Part shown: piece after piece, positions 41,423 through 49,355 of the stretch
Numbering within the stretch: position 1 is the first letter of the stretch
Layout of the letters: every line of letters starts with the position of its first letter
NCBI RefSeq assembly: GCF_015160875.1
Contig: NZ_CP063374.1
Location: 3,348,001-3,412,000 of the forward strand
Source of the DNA: Streptomyces chromofuscus
Lineage (GTDB): Bacteria > Actinomycetota > Actinomycetes > Streptomycetales > Streptomycetaceae
Length of the DNA stretch: 64,000 nt
Direction: 5' to 3'
Notes under the pieces: generated by a model
The model's database searches: none
What the model was told of the DNA's origin: nothing
What the model saw: the letters and a program-made list of their open reading frames with translations, nothing else
Position numbers and translations under genes: made by a program

Positions 41423-44182
41423 TCACAGCAGTCCGTCCCACATCTGCTCCAGCAGCACCGACCACCAGCTCTCCGGAGAACCCAGCGCCGCCGGGTCGAG
41501 CGAGGCCAATTGCGCCTGGAAGTCGACGGTCCAGCGGCCCGCCTGCTCCTGGTTCAGGCCGAACCGCAGACGCCACATCCGGCCCAGCAGCGCCAGGCAG
41601 CGCACGAACTCCGGCAGCCCGGTGTTCACGAACTGCGGCGGCACCGGCGCACCACCCGGCCCGGCCTCCACCGGGACGGCCACGATGTGCGCCGTGCCGT
41701 ACTGCACACAGATCGCCTTGCCGAAGTCGCTGCCCATGACGAGGTACGACCCCGCGTCCGACGCCGGCTGCACCCCCCGCTCCTGCGCCAGCTCGGCAAG
41801 CGTCGGCACCGGCCGCCCCGGCTGGGCCTGCGCCCAGAAGAACGGCCCCATGTCCAGCGGCAGTCCGGCCACCACCAGGGTGTGCGCCACGACCGGCGGC
41901 ACGCCCTGCCGGGACACCGCCGCCTGCTCGAACCGGAACACGCCCGGCCCGAACGCCCCCGCCAGCTCCTGCGCCACACCCTCCGGCGGAAGCGGCGGCG
42001 CCGGCTGCACCGGAGGCAATGGCGCCCGCACCGGCGCGGGCCGCGCGGGACCGTCCGCCACCTGATGCAACTCGCCCTGATGAACGAGCAGTTGCCCCAT
42101 CCCCTGCTGGCGGCTCGCGTGGTCCGTGCCGTACGGCGCGATGCTCGTGATCCGCGCCTGCGGCCACTGCTCGCGGATCATCCGCGCGCAGTAGGCCCCC
42201 GGCAGCTCGCACGACTCCAACTCGGTGTGCAGCTCCAGCACCTGGTCCGGCGGCACGTTCATGGCCCGCAGCTCATGGAAGATCTGCCACTCCGGGTGCG
42301 GCGTTCCCGGCGCCGAACGCCGGATCAGCTGCTGCTCGGAGCCGTCCTGCGCACGGTAGCGCAGTACGGCCTGGTAGCCCGGGCCGACGGTCGGCTGAAC
42401 CTGCTGCGGGTAGCCGTACGCCGGGGGCTGACCGGGAACCGGCTGCCCCGGCACCGACTGCGGGCCGGGCGCCAAAGGACCGGGATGCGGCTGGACGGCG
42501 CCCGGCGCGTGAGGCATCGGGTGCGGCACGCCCGGAGGCGTACCGGGGGCACCCGGAGCGCCGGGAGCCTGCGGCGGCGGAGGCGTCCCGGGGGCGCCCA
42601 CGGGCGGCCCGGCCAGCATCGTCTCCGCGTGGTGTACGGCGCCATGCGCGCCCCCTGCGGAGCCCTGGGCACCCGGCGCGCCCGGTGGCTGCGGTGCGCG
42701 CCGGCCCGGCCCCGTCTGCCCAGGGTCGGCCAACATCGTGGCGGCATGGTGGACGCCGCCGGGAGGCGTACCCGGCCCGCCGGGAGTCCCCGGCGGGGTT
42801 GGAGGCCCGGGCGGAGTCGGGGCACCCGGCGCCTGCGGCACGCCCGGACCGCCCTCGGGCCCCCCGGGACCGTCGGGCCCGAGGGCCGACACGAGCTGCG
42901 TGGGCACGTAAGCCCCCGCCGACGCACCCTGCGATCCCGGCGCACCCGGCGTGCCGGGCGGCGGAGGCGTGCTCCCCGGGCGCGCACCCGGCGTGCCCGG
43001 AGCGCCCGGTGGCGGGGGCGGCGTCGCGTCCCCACCGTGCGCACGACGCGGCGGAGGCGCCGCCTTGCTCGTAGCGGCGTCGGCGATGTCCCCGGCGTTC
43101 GGAGCGAGCGGCCGCCCCGGACCAGCCGGCGGCTGGGGCGCGGCAGGCGGCTGGGGCACGGCCGAGGGCTGCGGCACACCAGGCGCACCAGGCGCACCAG
43201 GCACACCCGGCGGCGGCGTACCCGGCCCCGGCGGAGGCGTCGCCATACCCGCACCAGACGGAGGCGTCGCCGCACCCGCCGGAGGCGTCGGCGTCCCCGG
43301 AGCCGCCTCGCCGCCCGGACCACCCACCCCCTGCGGATAGCCGTACGTCGGCGCGAGCGGCGCCTGCGCAGGCGTGCCGCCCGTCGACGCGCCTCCCGGC
43401 ACGGCACCCGCGCCCGGCGCACCGGCCTGGTCGACCACCGGCGCGATCGCCGTGGGCGGCAGCCGGCTGCCCCCCGACATCAACGCCGTCTGCGCCTCGG
43501 GAGGCGCCACCCGCGACTCCTCCTCGTCGGCCTCGCTCAACGGCGGGGCGAACACCGTCGCGGGCAGGGGCACGGAACGGTCCTCACCCGCGTCCGCGTT
43601 GGTGTCCGTCCCGGCCCACGGAGTCGCCCCCGCGGGCGCACCCGGTGCCCCGGACGCGCCGGACCCGCCACCGACACCACTCCCGGCAGCAGCAGGCCAA
43701 TCACCCGAACCACCGACACCAGCACCAGAAGCAGAGTCAGAGCCAGAAGCAGCAACAGCCCCGGTACCGCCACCCCCGGCCGCCGACCCCCCACCACGCC
43801 GGTCCGAAATCCCCAACCTGTCGGCCGCTTCCTGCAACCACTCCGGCGGACTCAGCAAGAACGACGTCTGGTTCAGATCCACCCGCTCCGCGGGCGCGGA
43901 CACCTGCTCGGGAACCGCCTCCGGACGCCCGTACTCCTCCTCGTACCGTCGAACGACCTCCCCCACCGGCAGCGACGGCCACAACGTGGCCTCCCCGCTG
44001 TCCCGTGCGATCACCAGCCGCTGCGCGCCGCCGTCCGAACGCGGCCCGTCCGCGCGGTCCTCGGCCCACACGACGAACCCGAGCTCGAACTCCCGCACCC
44101 GCACCTCACGGTGCTGGTACGACGGCACATCCCCGTTGATCCACTCTTCCGCGCGCTCCTGCGCCTGCGCGAACGTCACCAT
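41423..44182 (-). CDS. Multidomain Imm35-like / deaminase / SUKH-4 protein with Pro-Gly linker
   Basis: A 919-residue protein. N-terminal domain (1-85; QERAEEWINGDVPSYQHREV, YEEEYGRP) fits the Imm35/YrhB immunity family. A roughly 450-residue Pro/Gly/Ala linker follows. About 590-690 is a nucleic-acid/nucleotide deaminase domain of polymorphic toxins (YQAVLRYRAQDGSEQQLIRR; LHTELESCELPGAYCARMI with the His, Glu and two Cys of the zinc site). The last 170 residues form a SUKH-4 immunity domain (LVMGSDFGKAICVQYGTAHI). No signal peptide. It starts 7 bp after the HNH-SUKH gene, so the two form one operon. Role: immunity, anti-toxin scaffold or RNA/DNA editing; unproven. Confidence 0.78.
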   Translation of the reverse strand: MVTFAQAQERAEEWINGDVPSYQHREVRVREFELGFVVWAEDRADGPRSDGGAQRLVIARDSGEATLWPSLPVGEVVRRYEEEYGRPEAVPEQVSAPAERVDLNQTSFLLSPPEWLQEAADRLGISDRRGGGSAAGGGGTGAVAASGSDSASGAGVGGSGDWPAAAGSGVGGGSGASGAPGAPAGATPWAGTDTNADAGEDRSVPLPATVFAPPLSEADEEESRVAPPEAQTALMSGGSRLPPTAIAPVVDQAGAPGAGAVPGGASTGGTPAQAPLAPTYGYPQGVGGPGGEAAPGTPTPPAGAATPPSGAGMATPPPGPGTPPPGVPGAPGAPGVPQPSAVPQPPAAPQPPAGPGRPLAPNAGDIADAATSKAAPPPRRAHGGDATPPPPPGAPGTPGARPGSTPPPPGTPGAPGSQGASAGAYVPTQLVSALGPDGPGGPEGGPGVPQAPGAPTPPGPPTPPGTPGGPGTPPGGVHHAATMLADPGQTGPGRRAPQPPGAPGAQGSAGGAHGAVHHAETMLAGPPVGAPGTPPPPQAPGAPGAPGTPPGVPHPMPHAPGAVQPHPGPLAPGPQSVPGQPVPGQPPAYGYPQQVQPTVGPGYQAVLRYRAQDGSEQQLIRRSAPGTPHPEWQIFHELRAMNVPPDQVLELHTELESCELPGAYCARMIREQWPQARITSIAPYGTDHASRQQGMGQLLVHQGELHQVADGPARPAPVRAPLPPVQPAPPLPPEGVAQELAGAFGPGVFRFEQAAVSRQGVPPVVAHTLVVAGLPLDMGPFFWAQAQPGRPVPTLAELAQERGVQPASDAGSYLVMGSDFGKAICVQYGTAHIVAVPVEAGPGGAPVPPQFVNTGLPEFVRCLALLGRMWRLRFGLNQEQAGRWTVDFQAQLASLDPAALGSPESWWSVLLEQMWDGLL

Positions 44183-44189
44183 CGTCAGC

Positions 44190-45218
44190 TCACTCCCCCG
44201 CGGACACCGAGGACGAGACGTCGACCGCCCGCGCGAAACCGCCGTCCACCATCAGGTTCGCCACCGTCTCCAGCTCGGGCGGCGACCCCGCCAACCGCGA
44301 CAGGAAGACGTCGAAGTCCTCCCCGCACGGCAGCAGCAGTCGCTCCACCCGCTCCGCCGGCGCCCACGACGGATCGACGTCCCGCACGTCGTCGTAGGCG
44401 CAGAACCACACCGAACCGATCCGCTCACCCTTCACCTTCACCGCCACCAGACCGCCCTGCACGAAGGCGACTCCCAGGTAGTCCTTGGTGAGATGGTCAC
44501 GCAGGCACTTGTTCACGTACACCAGGTCGTTGACCGCCGCCTCGTCGCGCACCGTGAAGAACGGCTGGTCGATGAGCAGCCCCAACTCCGCGTCCAGCGC
44601 GGTCCCGACAGGCGCACAGCCACCGGCCGCCTTCAGGAACGAGCGGTACGCACCCGGCAGCCGGTACCCGAGGTCCTCCTCGACCCCCTGCACCTGCGCC
44701 TCCGTCACCGCCAGCCCCGACTTCGGCAACCCGACATGCGCCGGCCGCGTCTCCTGCAGCGGCCTCGTCCCCCGCTTCGCCTGGTCCACCGCGGCCGTGG
44801 CGATCCCACCGTGGTGCCGCAGCAAGGCCTTGACCTCGACCGGCACCAACTCCAGCCGCCGCGTGCCCGCCACGTGGTGCCACGTCCACCCGTGCGGGGT
44901 GGCCACCGGCGCCACCGTGTCCCACAGCTCGTGCCCGGACGCCGACAGCGCCGCGTTCGCCGACACGTAGTCCGTCAGCCGCAACTCGTCGACACCGAAA
45001 CCCGCCGGCGGTTCGGCGATGTCGGCGGCCGCACGCGCGTAGGGCGAGAAGTCGGGGTAGCCGCGCTCGTCGACCCGTACCCCTCTTGGGTGACGGGCCG
45101 CCCGGACCGGATCCGGGAAGTGCACGACCTGCCCGGCGTAGGCCGCGTTCGGCGGCGCGGCTTGTCCCCCGGCCTGGCGGCCGGGAGGTGCCCCCAGCCC
45201 GAGCCGACCTGTCGTCAT
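44190..45218 (-). CDS. HNH/WHH nuclease domain fused to SMI1/KNR4 (SUKH) domain
   Basis: A 342-residue protein. Residues 45-140 resemble the HNH/EndoVII nuclease of polymorphic toxins: YPDFSPYARAAADI, then GWTWHHVAGTRRLELVPVEV and RHHGG, giving the WHH, LVP and terminal HxGG positions. Residues 170-320 are an SMI1/KNR4 (SUKH-1) domain: LGYRLPGAYRSFLKAAGG and FTVRDEAAVNDLVYVNKCLR. Toxin-like and immunity-like parts in one chain, without export signal, is unusual. The ATG has GGGGG upstream. The region divergent to it holds a deaminase/SUKH-3 pair. Confidence 0.8.
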   Translation of the reverse strand: MTTGRLGLGAPPGRQAGGQAAPPNAAYAGQVVHFPDPVRAARHPRGVRVDERGYPDFSPYARAAADIAEPPAGFGVDELRLTDYVSANAALSASGHELWDTVAPVATPHGWTWHHVAGTRRLELVPVEVKALLRHHGGIATAAVDQAKRGTRPLQETRPAHVGLPKSGLAVTEAQVQGVEEDLGYRLPGAYRSFLKAAGGCAPVGTALDAELGLLIDQPFFTVRDEAAVNDLVYVNKCLRDHLTKDYLGVAFVQGGLVAVKVKGERIGSVWFCAYDDVRDVDPSWAPAERVERLLLPCGEDFDVFLSRLAGSPPELETVANLMVDGGFARAVDVSSSVSAGE

Positions 45219-45540
45219 GGCGGTTGCCCCCTGCGGCACTCTGGTACGGCCCGTAGCGAACTCCGGTAACCCCTTGGCCCGCTACGCCCCGTATCGACTG
45301 TCTCCAACGCGTTGACCGCGCCTCATGGTGCCGACAGCCTATGCGGTACGACGAAACCGGTCACCGGCACACGTCACAGCACCGGAAACACCCGCTCCGC
45401 CCACGGTGACCAGCCGTCACCTCACCGTGACGGCCTGCCCGGTCCCGGGCGTGTCGCGGCGCCCCAGCTTCCACACCGGCCACGGCATTTGGCACTCTGT
45501 GTCGTCCAGGGGGGGGATGCACGGGAGGGGAAATACGATC
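45219..45540. other. Divergent promoter region of the two toxin/immunity-like gene pairs
   Basis: No gene. It contains an inverted repeat CACGGTG (45402-45408) / CACCGTG (45423-45429) and GTCAC/GTGAC echoes, which could be an operator shared by both sides. Confidence 0.5.
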
Positions 45541-46056
45541 ATGAACGCGACGCAAACAGGACCACACCCCGGTACGTCCGGCGACCCGCGTGTCGGCTGG
45601 AGCGCCACCGAGACCCGCCCCGCGCCCACCCTCCGCCACCGCCGCGACGGCATACTGCCGACGGTCGCCGCCGCCCTCTCCGTCCGCGGCGCCACCCTCA
45701 CCGGCACCGCCGCCCGCGGCGACCAGCCTCCGGCGCTGCACCACCTCGTCCAGGACTTCCTCGACACCCTCACCAGCGCACAACGCGACCGCTTCACCGG
45801 CCGCTGCGCCGAAGCCATCCTCATCTCCCGGCACATCGCAGCCGCCGACGCCGCCCGCAGCAAACGCGCGGCCCGCAAGCCCATGACCAACGGCGAGGCG
45901 CGCAAGGCCCTCAAGCAGGCCAAACTCACCACCCGCCGCATCCGCGAGGACGGTGACCCCCTGCACGGCAGCTTCGCCGCCCCGTGCCGCGCCTGCACCG
46001 CCCTCAGCGCGCACTTCGGCGTCCGCGTCGTCGACCCCGCGACAGCCGAGGACTGA
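45541..46056 (+). CDS. YwqJ-type deaminase (polymorphic toxin-like)
   Basis: A 171-residue protein of the cytidine-deaminase fold. C89-A-E91 (GRCAEAILISRHI) and P148-C-R-A-C152 (APCRACTALSAHFGV) give the C-A-E / P-C-x-x-C zinc site of the YwqJ-like family, known as effector domains that deaminate nucleic acids or nucleotides. The first 40 residues are disordered. There is no signal peptide or delivery domain, so it acts in its own cell or is exported by an unknown route. GGGAGGGGA precedes the ATG. SUKH-3 follows on the same strand. Confidence 0.82.
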   Translation: MNATQTGPHPGTSGDPRVGWSATETRPAPTLRHRRDGILPTVAAALSVRGATLTGTAARGDQPPALHHLVQDFLDTLTSAQRDRFTGRCAEAILISRHIAAADAARSKRAARKPMTNGEARKALKQAKLTTRRIREDGDPLHGSFAAPCRACTALSAHFGVRVVDPATAED

Positions 46057-46193
46057 CCGCCACAGGAAAACTCCACGACGCGAACAACCCCCGCGGCGCG
46101 AACACACGACACACACGACAAACGCGAACACACGACAGACGCGAGACGTACCTCTGCACGGGTACGCACACACGCACGACGAACGAAGGGCAG

Positions 46194-46688
46194 ATGCACA
46201 CCGACCGCACCTCGACCACCCGCTTCGCCGTCCCCGTCGACGCCGCCCTGCGCGCCGCCGGCTGGCAGCCCGGACGCTGGGACATCAAACAGGCCGAGAT
46301 CTGGGCCGACGCCCTGCGCGACCACATCTCACCCGCCGGCCACCGGCACGCCGTCTTCCCCGCCGCGGTCGAGGCGTGGGCCGAGTTCGGCGGCCTGCAC
46401 ATCACCCCGGCCGGCCCCGGCCGCCAGATCGCCCCCGCGAGCCTCCACATCGACCCGCTGCACGGCCTCCACATGGCCCGCACCCTCGGCGACCTCGGCC
46501 GCGCCCTCGACACCGAGGTCAGCCCCCTCGGCGTCGAACCCGACACCCAGGCACTCCTCGCCATCGACAGCGAAGGCCGCGTGTACGCCCTCGACCACAC
46601 CGGCGACTGGTACCTCGGCCCCGACATCGACAGGGCCCTCGCCGGCCTGGTCTCCGGCAGGGAACCAGTACGCCTGACCGCCGGCTGA
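46194..46688 (+). CDS. SUKH-3 family immunity protein
   Basis: A 164-residue protein matching SUKH-3: ALRAAGWQPGRWDIKQAEIW, FPAAVEAWAEFGGLHITPAG, then SPLGVEPDTQALLAIDSEGR and VYALDHTGDWYLG. SUKH proteins bind and neutralise nucleic-acid-targeting toxins. Lying 137 bp after the YwqJ-type deaminase on the same strand, it is probably that enzyme's immunity partner. GAAGGG lies 4 nt before the ATG. The spacer between the two genes is A/C-rich with repeats of CGCGAACACACGAC. Confidence 0.85.
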   Translation: MHTDRTSTTRFAVPVDAALRAAGWQPGRWDIKQAEIWADALRDHISPAGHRHAVFPAAVEAWAEFGGLHITPAGPGRQIAPASLHIDPLHGLHMARTLGDLGRALDTEVSPLGVEPDTQALLAIDSEGRVYALDHTGDWYLGPDIDRALAGLVSGREPVRLTAG

Positions 46689-46795
46689 CCCACCGCCCCT
46701 CGACCACCGCCCCCGGCCGTACACCGGCCAAGGGCACCGGACACACCCGGCAGCCGAACCCCGCACAAGTCACCGACCGCACCCACCGACCGGGC

Positions 46796-48121
46796 CTACG
46801 ACGCCGGAATCACCGCCGACACCCGAAAACCCCCCGCGTCCGTCGGCCCGGACACGAACACCCCGCCCAGCCCGACGACCCGCTCCCGCATCCCGACCAG
46901 CCCGTTGCCCCCCGAAGGCAACCGGGCCGACGACGCGAAGGACACCTCCGGCGGCGGCTCGTTCTCCACCTGCATCGCGATCTCCGACAGCCGATGCGCC
47001 AACCGCACATGCGTCTTCGCCCCCGCCGCATGCTTGTGGACGTTGGTCAGCGCCTCCTGCACCACGCGGTACGCCGTCTGCTCCACCGCCGGCGCGTACG
47101 CCCGCGCCTCCCCCTCGACCGACAACTGGACCACCATCCCCGCGGCGGCCGACTGCCCGATCAACTCGTCCAGCTCGGACAGGCACGGCCCCTCCACCGC
47201 GCCCTCCTCGTCCACAACCGCCCGCGAAGCCGCCGCCGCCGCGGCCGCCCCCACCGCCGCCAACGGCACCGACGCCTGCTCACCCCGCCCCGCGCGATCG
47301 TCGTCCCCGCTGCGCAGCACCCCCAGCATCTCCCGCAACTCGGTCAACGCCTGCCGCCCCATGTCCCCGACCAGCGCCGCGTTCCGCACGGCCTTCTCGG
47401 GATCCTTGCGCGCCACGGCCTGCAACGCCGCGGCGTGCACCACCATCAGGCTCACCCGGTGCGCGACGACGTCGTGCATCTCCCGCGCGATCCGCGTCCG
47501 CTCCTCGTTACGGGCCCACTCGGCCCGCTCCTCCGCACGCTCCGCGAGCAACTGGAGCTCCCGCTCCAGGCTGTCCGCCCGCTCCCGAAGGCTCTCCATC
47601 AGTCGGCGCCGAGCACCCACATACAGCCCGAGCAGCAACGGAGGCGCGGTCACGCCGAGCGAAGCGGTGATGGAGATGAACGGGACGAACCACTCCCCGA
47701 CGCCGACCTCCCCGCGCGTCATGTCCTGCTGCGCCCGTACGAACGTCACCACCAGCGTGCCCACCAGCGACATCCCCGCCAGCGCCGCGATGATCCGGCG
47801 CGGCAGCTCCGAGGCGGCGAGGGTGTACAGGCCGACGACGGTCAGCAGGAAACCCATCTGCGCCGGGGAGATCGCGATCGACACCAGGACGACGGCGATC
47901 GGCCACATCCGGCGCAACAGCAGCGTCGAACCGGCGAGGACACCGAAGACCACCCCCACCGCCACCGGAAGCCCGGCGTCCCGCGCGAACGGCACCCCCT
48001 CGACGCCGCACTCGATCGCGGACAGCAGCGCGAGCGTCCCGTCGAGCACCGCACTGCGCCATCTGGCCCACCACCACGGCCCGGTCAGGGCCTCGGCGCG
48101 CTCTTCCCCCGTCGTGGTCAT
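46796..48121 (-). CDS. Sensor histidine kinase (NarL/HisKA_3 type), orphan
   Basis: A 441-residue kinase. Six likely membrane spans in the first 165 residues; then a coiled linker (ESLRERADSLERELQLLAER), the HisKA_3 phosphoacceptor ERTRIAREMHDVVAHRVSLM (His in MHDVVAH), and an ATPase domain with VQEALTNVHKHA (N box) and GGNGLVGMRERV (G box). No response regulator adjoins it; one such orphan regulator is at 61.7 kb, but there is no evidence linking them. TGGAGGC immediately precedes the ATG. Confidence 0.9.
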   Translation of the reverse strand: MTTTGEERAEALTGPWWWARWRSAVLDGTLALLSAIECGVEGVPFARDAGLPVAVGVVFGVLAGSTLLLRRMWPIAVVLVSIAISPAQMGFLLTVVGLYTLAASELPRRIIAALAGMSLVGTLVVTFVRAQQDMTRGEVGVGEWFVPFISITASLGVTAPPLLLGLYVGARRRLMESLRERADSLERELQLLAERAEERAEWARNEERTRIAREMHDVVAHRVSLMVVHAAALQAVARKDPEKAVRNAALVGDMGRQALTELREMLGVLRSGDDDRAGRGEQASVPLAAVGAAAAAAASRAVVDEEGAVEGPCLSELDELIGQSAAAGMVVQLSVEGEARAYAPAVEQTAYRVVQEALTNVHKHAAGAKTHVRLAHRLSEIAMQVENEPPPEVSFASSARLPSGGNGLVGMRERVVGLGGVFVSGPTDAGGFRVSAVIPAS

Positions 48122-48268
48122 GCCTCCAGCCTACGGGCGGTGGCCTTCGCTTTTCCGGCGAGTTTCGACGACTTGGCCACACCACACTGCGTAGCCGAAC
48201 AGCGACGAAACCGCCCGGAAACCCTCGAACTGCTGAACCACGGCCGTTCACCTCCGGAACCACTCATT

Positions 48269-48280
48269 CCGTCCGGACGG
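48269..48280. promoter_or_regulatory. 12-bp perfect palindrome over the ribosome site of the HTH/LAGLIDADG-like gene
   Basis: CCGTCCGGACGG ends 7 nt before the ATG and contains the only candidate ribosome site (GGACGG). It could be an operator for autoregulation or an RNA hairpin masking the site. Confidence 0.35.
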
Positions 48281-48287
48281 TATCCAT

Positions 48288-49163
48288 ATGGCACATTCAC
48301 CTGGCAAGTACGCGGACTTCGAGGGGCTCCGGGAGCGGGCGGTGGCCCTGCGGCGGGCAGGACTCAGCCTCCGGCAGATCCGCGACGAGCTGAAGATCTA
48401 CAACAACGACGTCCTCAACCAGCTGGTGAAGGGCGAACCTCCCCCGGCCTGGACGAAACGTCCCCGAGCGAAGGACGACCTGCGCGCCAAGGCACGCGAA
48501 CTGCGCCTCCAGGGCTGGACCTACGACCGGATCGAGGCGGAGCTGGGGTGCTCGAGGAGTTCGATCTCACTGTGGGTGCGGGATCTGCCGAGGCCGGAGC
48601 GACCGAGGCGAACCCGCGCGGAGGCCTCGGCCATCGCGAAGCGCGGCTGGGAAGCCAAGATGCGCCTGCGCGAGGAGGAACGCCGGCGCACCAGGCAGCT
48701 GGCCATGGCGGAGATCGATCAATTGACCGACCGCGAACTCTTTCTGGTCGGCGTCGGGCTCTACTGGGCCGAGGGAGCGAAGAGCAAGCCGTACAGCCGA
48801 CGAGAGCGCATCACCTTCGTGAACAGCGACCCGGACATGATCACGGTCTTCCTGGCCTGGTTGCGCTTGCTCCACGTGGACCCCGCGAACCTGGGATTCG
48901 CGGTGCACATCCACGAGACGGCCGACGTGACGGCCGCCGAGGCGTTCTGGGCGAGCCATGTGGGAATTGAGCCCACCGAACTCCTGAAGACGAGACTCAA
49001 GAAGCACAACCCCCGCACCAACCGAAAGAACACCGGGGGCGACTACCACGGGTGCCTCCGAGTGGACGTAAGGGACGGAGCCGACTTGTACCGTCGCATC
49101 GAAGGCTGGTGGTACGGCATAGTAGGGGCTGCCACCGCACCCGATCTGCGGAATCGGACATAG
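48288..49163 (+). CDS. HTH protein with LAGLIDADG-like C-terminal domain, next to tRNA-Gln
   Basis: A 291-residue protein. Two homeodomain/resolvase-like HTH units (AVALRRAGLSLRQIRDEL and ARELRLQGWTYDRIEAELGC-SRSSISLWV) precede a C-terminal domain starting DRELFLVGVGLYWAEGAKSK and ITFVNSDPDMITVFLAWLRL, which resembles the LAGLIDADG fold of homing nucleases and WhiA. Relatives occur widely in actinobacteria without known function. It ends 6 bp before a tRNA gene, so it may be part of a tRNA-linked element, though its base composition is like the host's. Confidence 0.65.
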   Translation: MAHSPGKYADFEGLRERAVALRRAGLSLRQIRDELKIYNNDVLNQLVKGEPPPAWTKRPRAKDDLRAKARELRLQGWTYDRIEAELGCSRSSISLWVRDLPRPERPRRTRAEASAIAKRGWEAKMRLREEERRRTRQLAMAEIDQLTDRELFLVGVGLYWAEGAKSKPYSRRERITFVNSDPDMITVFLAWLRLLHVDPANLGFAVHIHETADVTAAEAFWASHVGIEPTELLKTRLKKHNPRTNRKNTGGDYHGCLRVDVRDGADLYRRIEGWWYGIVGAATAPDLRNRT

Positions 49164-49169
49164 CGGCAA

Positions 49170-49240
49170 TCCCGGGTCGTCTAAGGGCAAGACGTCAGAT
49201 TTTGGTTCTGATCATGGGGGTTCGAGTCCTCCCCCGGGAG
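49170..49240 (+). tRNA. tRNA-Gln (anticodon UUG)
   Basis: A 71-nt cloverleaf: acceptor TCCCGGG with CCCGGGA, D arm GTC...GAC, anticodon arm TCAGA-TTTTGGT-TCTGA with TTG at positions 34-36, T arm GGGGG-TTCGAGT-CCTCC, discriminator G. The CCA is not encoded. A strong terminator follows. Confidence 0.95.
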
Positions 49241-49254
49241 CACGGCACCCAATT

Positions 49255-49282
49255 CGGGCCCTGACAACTCTGTCAGGGCCCG
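49255..49282 (+). terminator. Terminator of tRNA-Gln
   Basis: A perfect 12-bp stem (49255-49266 with 49271-49282) with an ACTC loop, 14 nt beyond the tRNA. Confidence 0.85.
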
Positions 49283-49355
49283 CTCTCATCTGCCCCCACA
49301 CCCACCCCGGTATCCTGCGGTTGTCCACACCCCGTCCACAGCCGAAGGGCATCCT

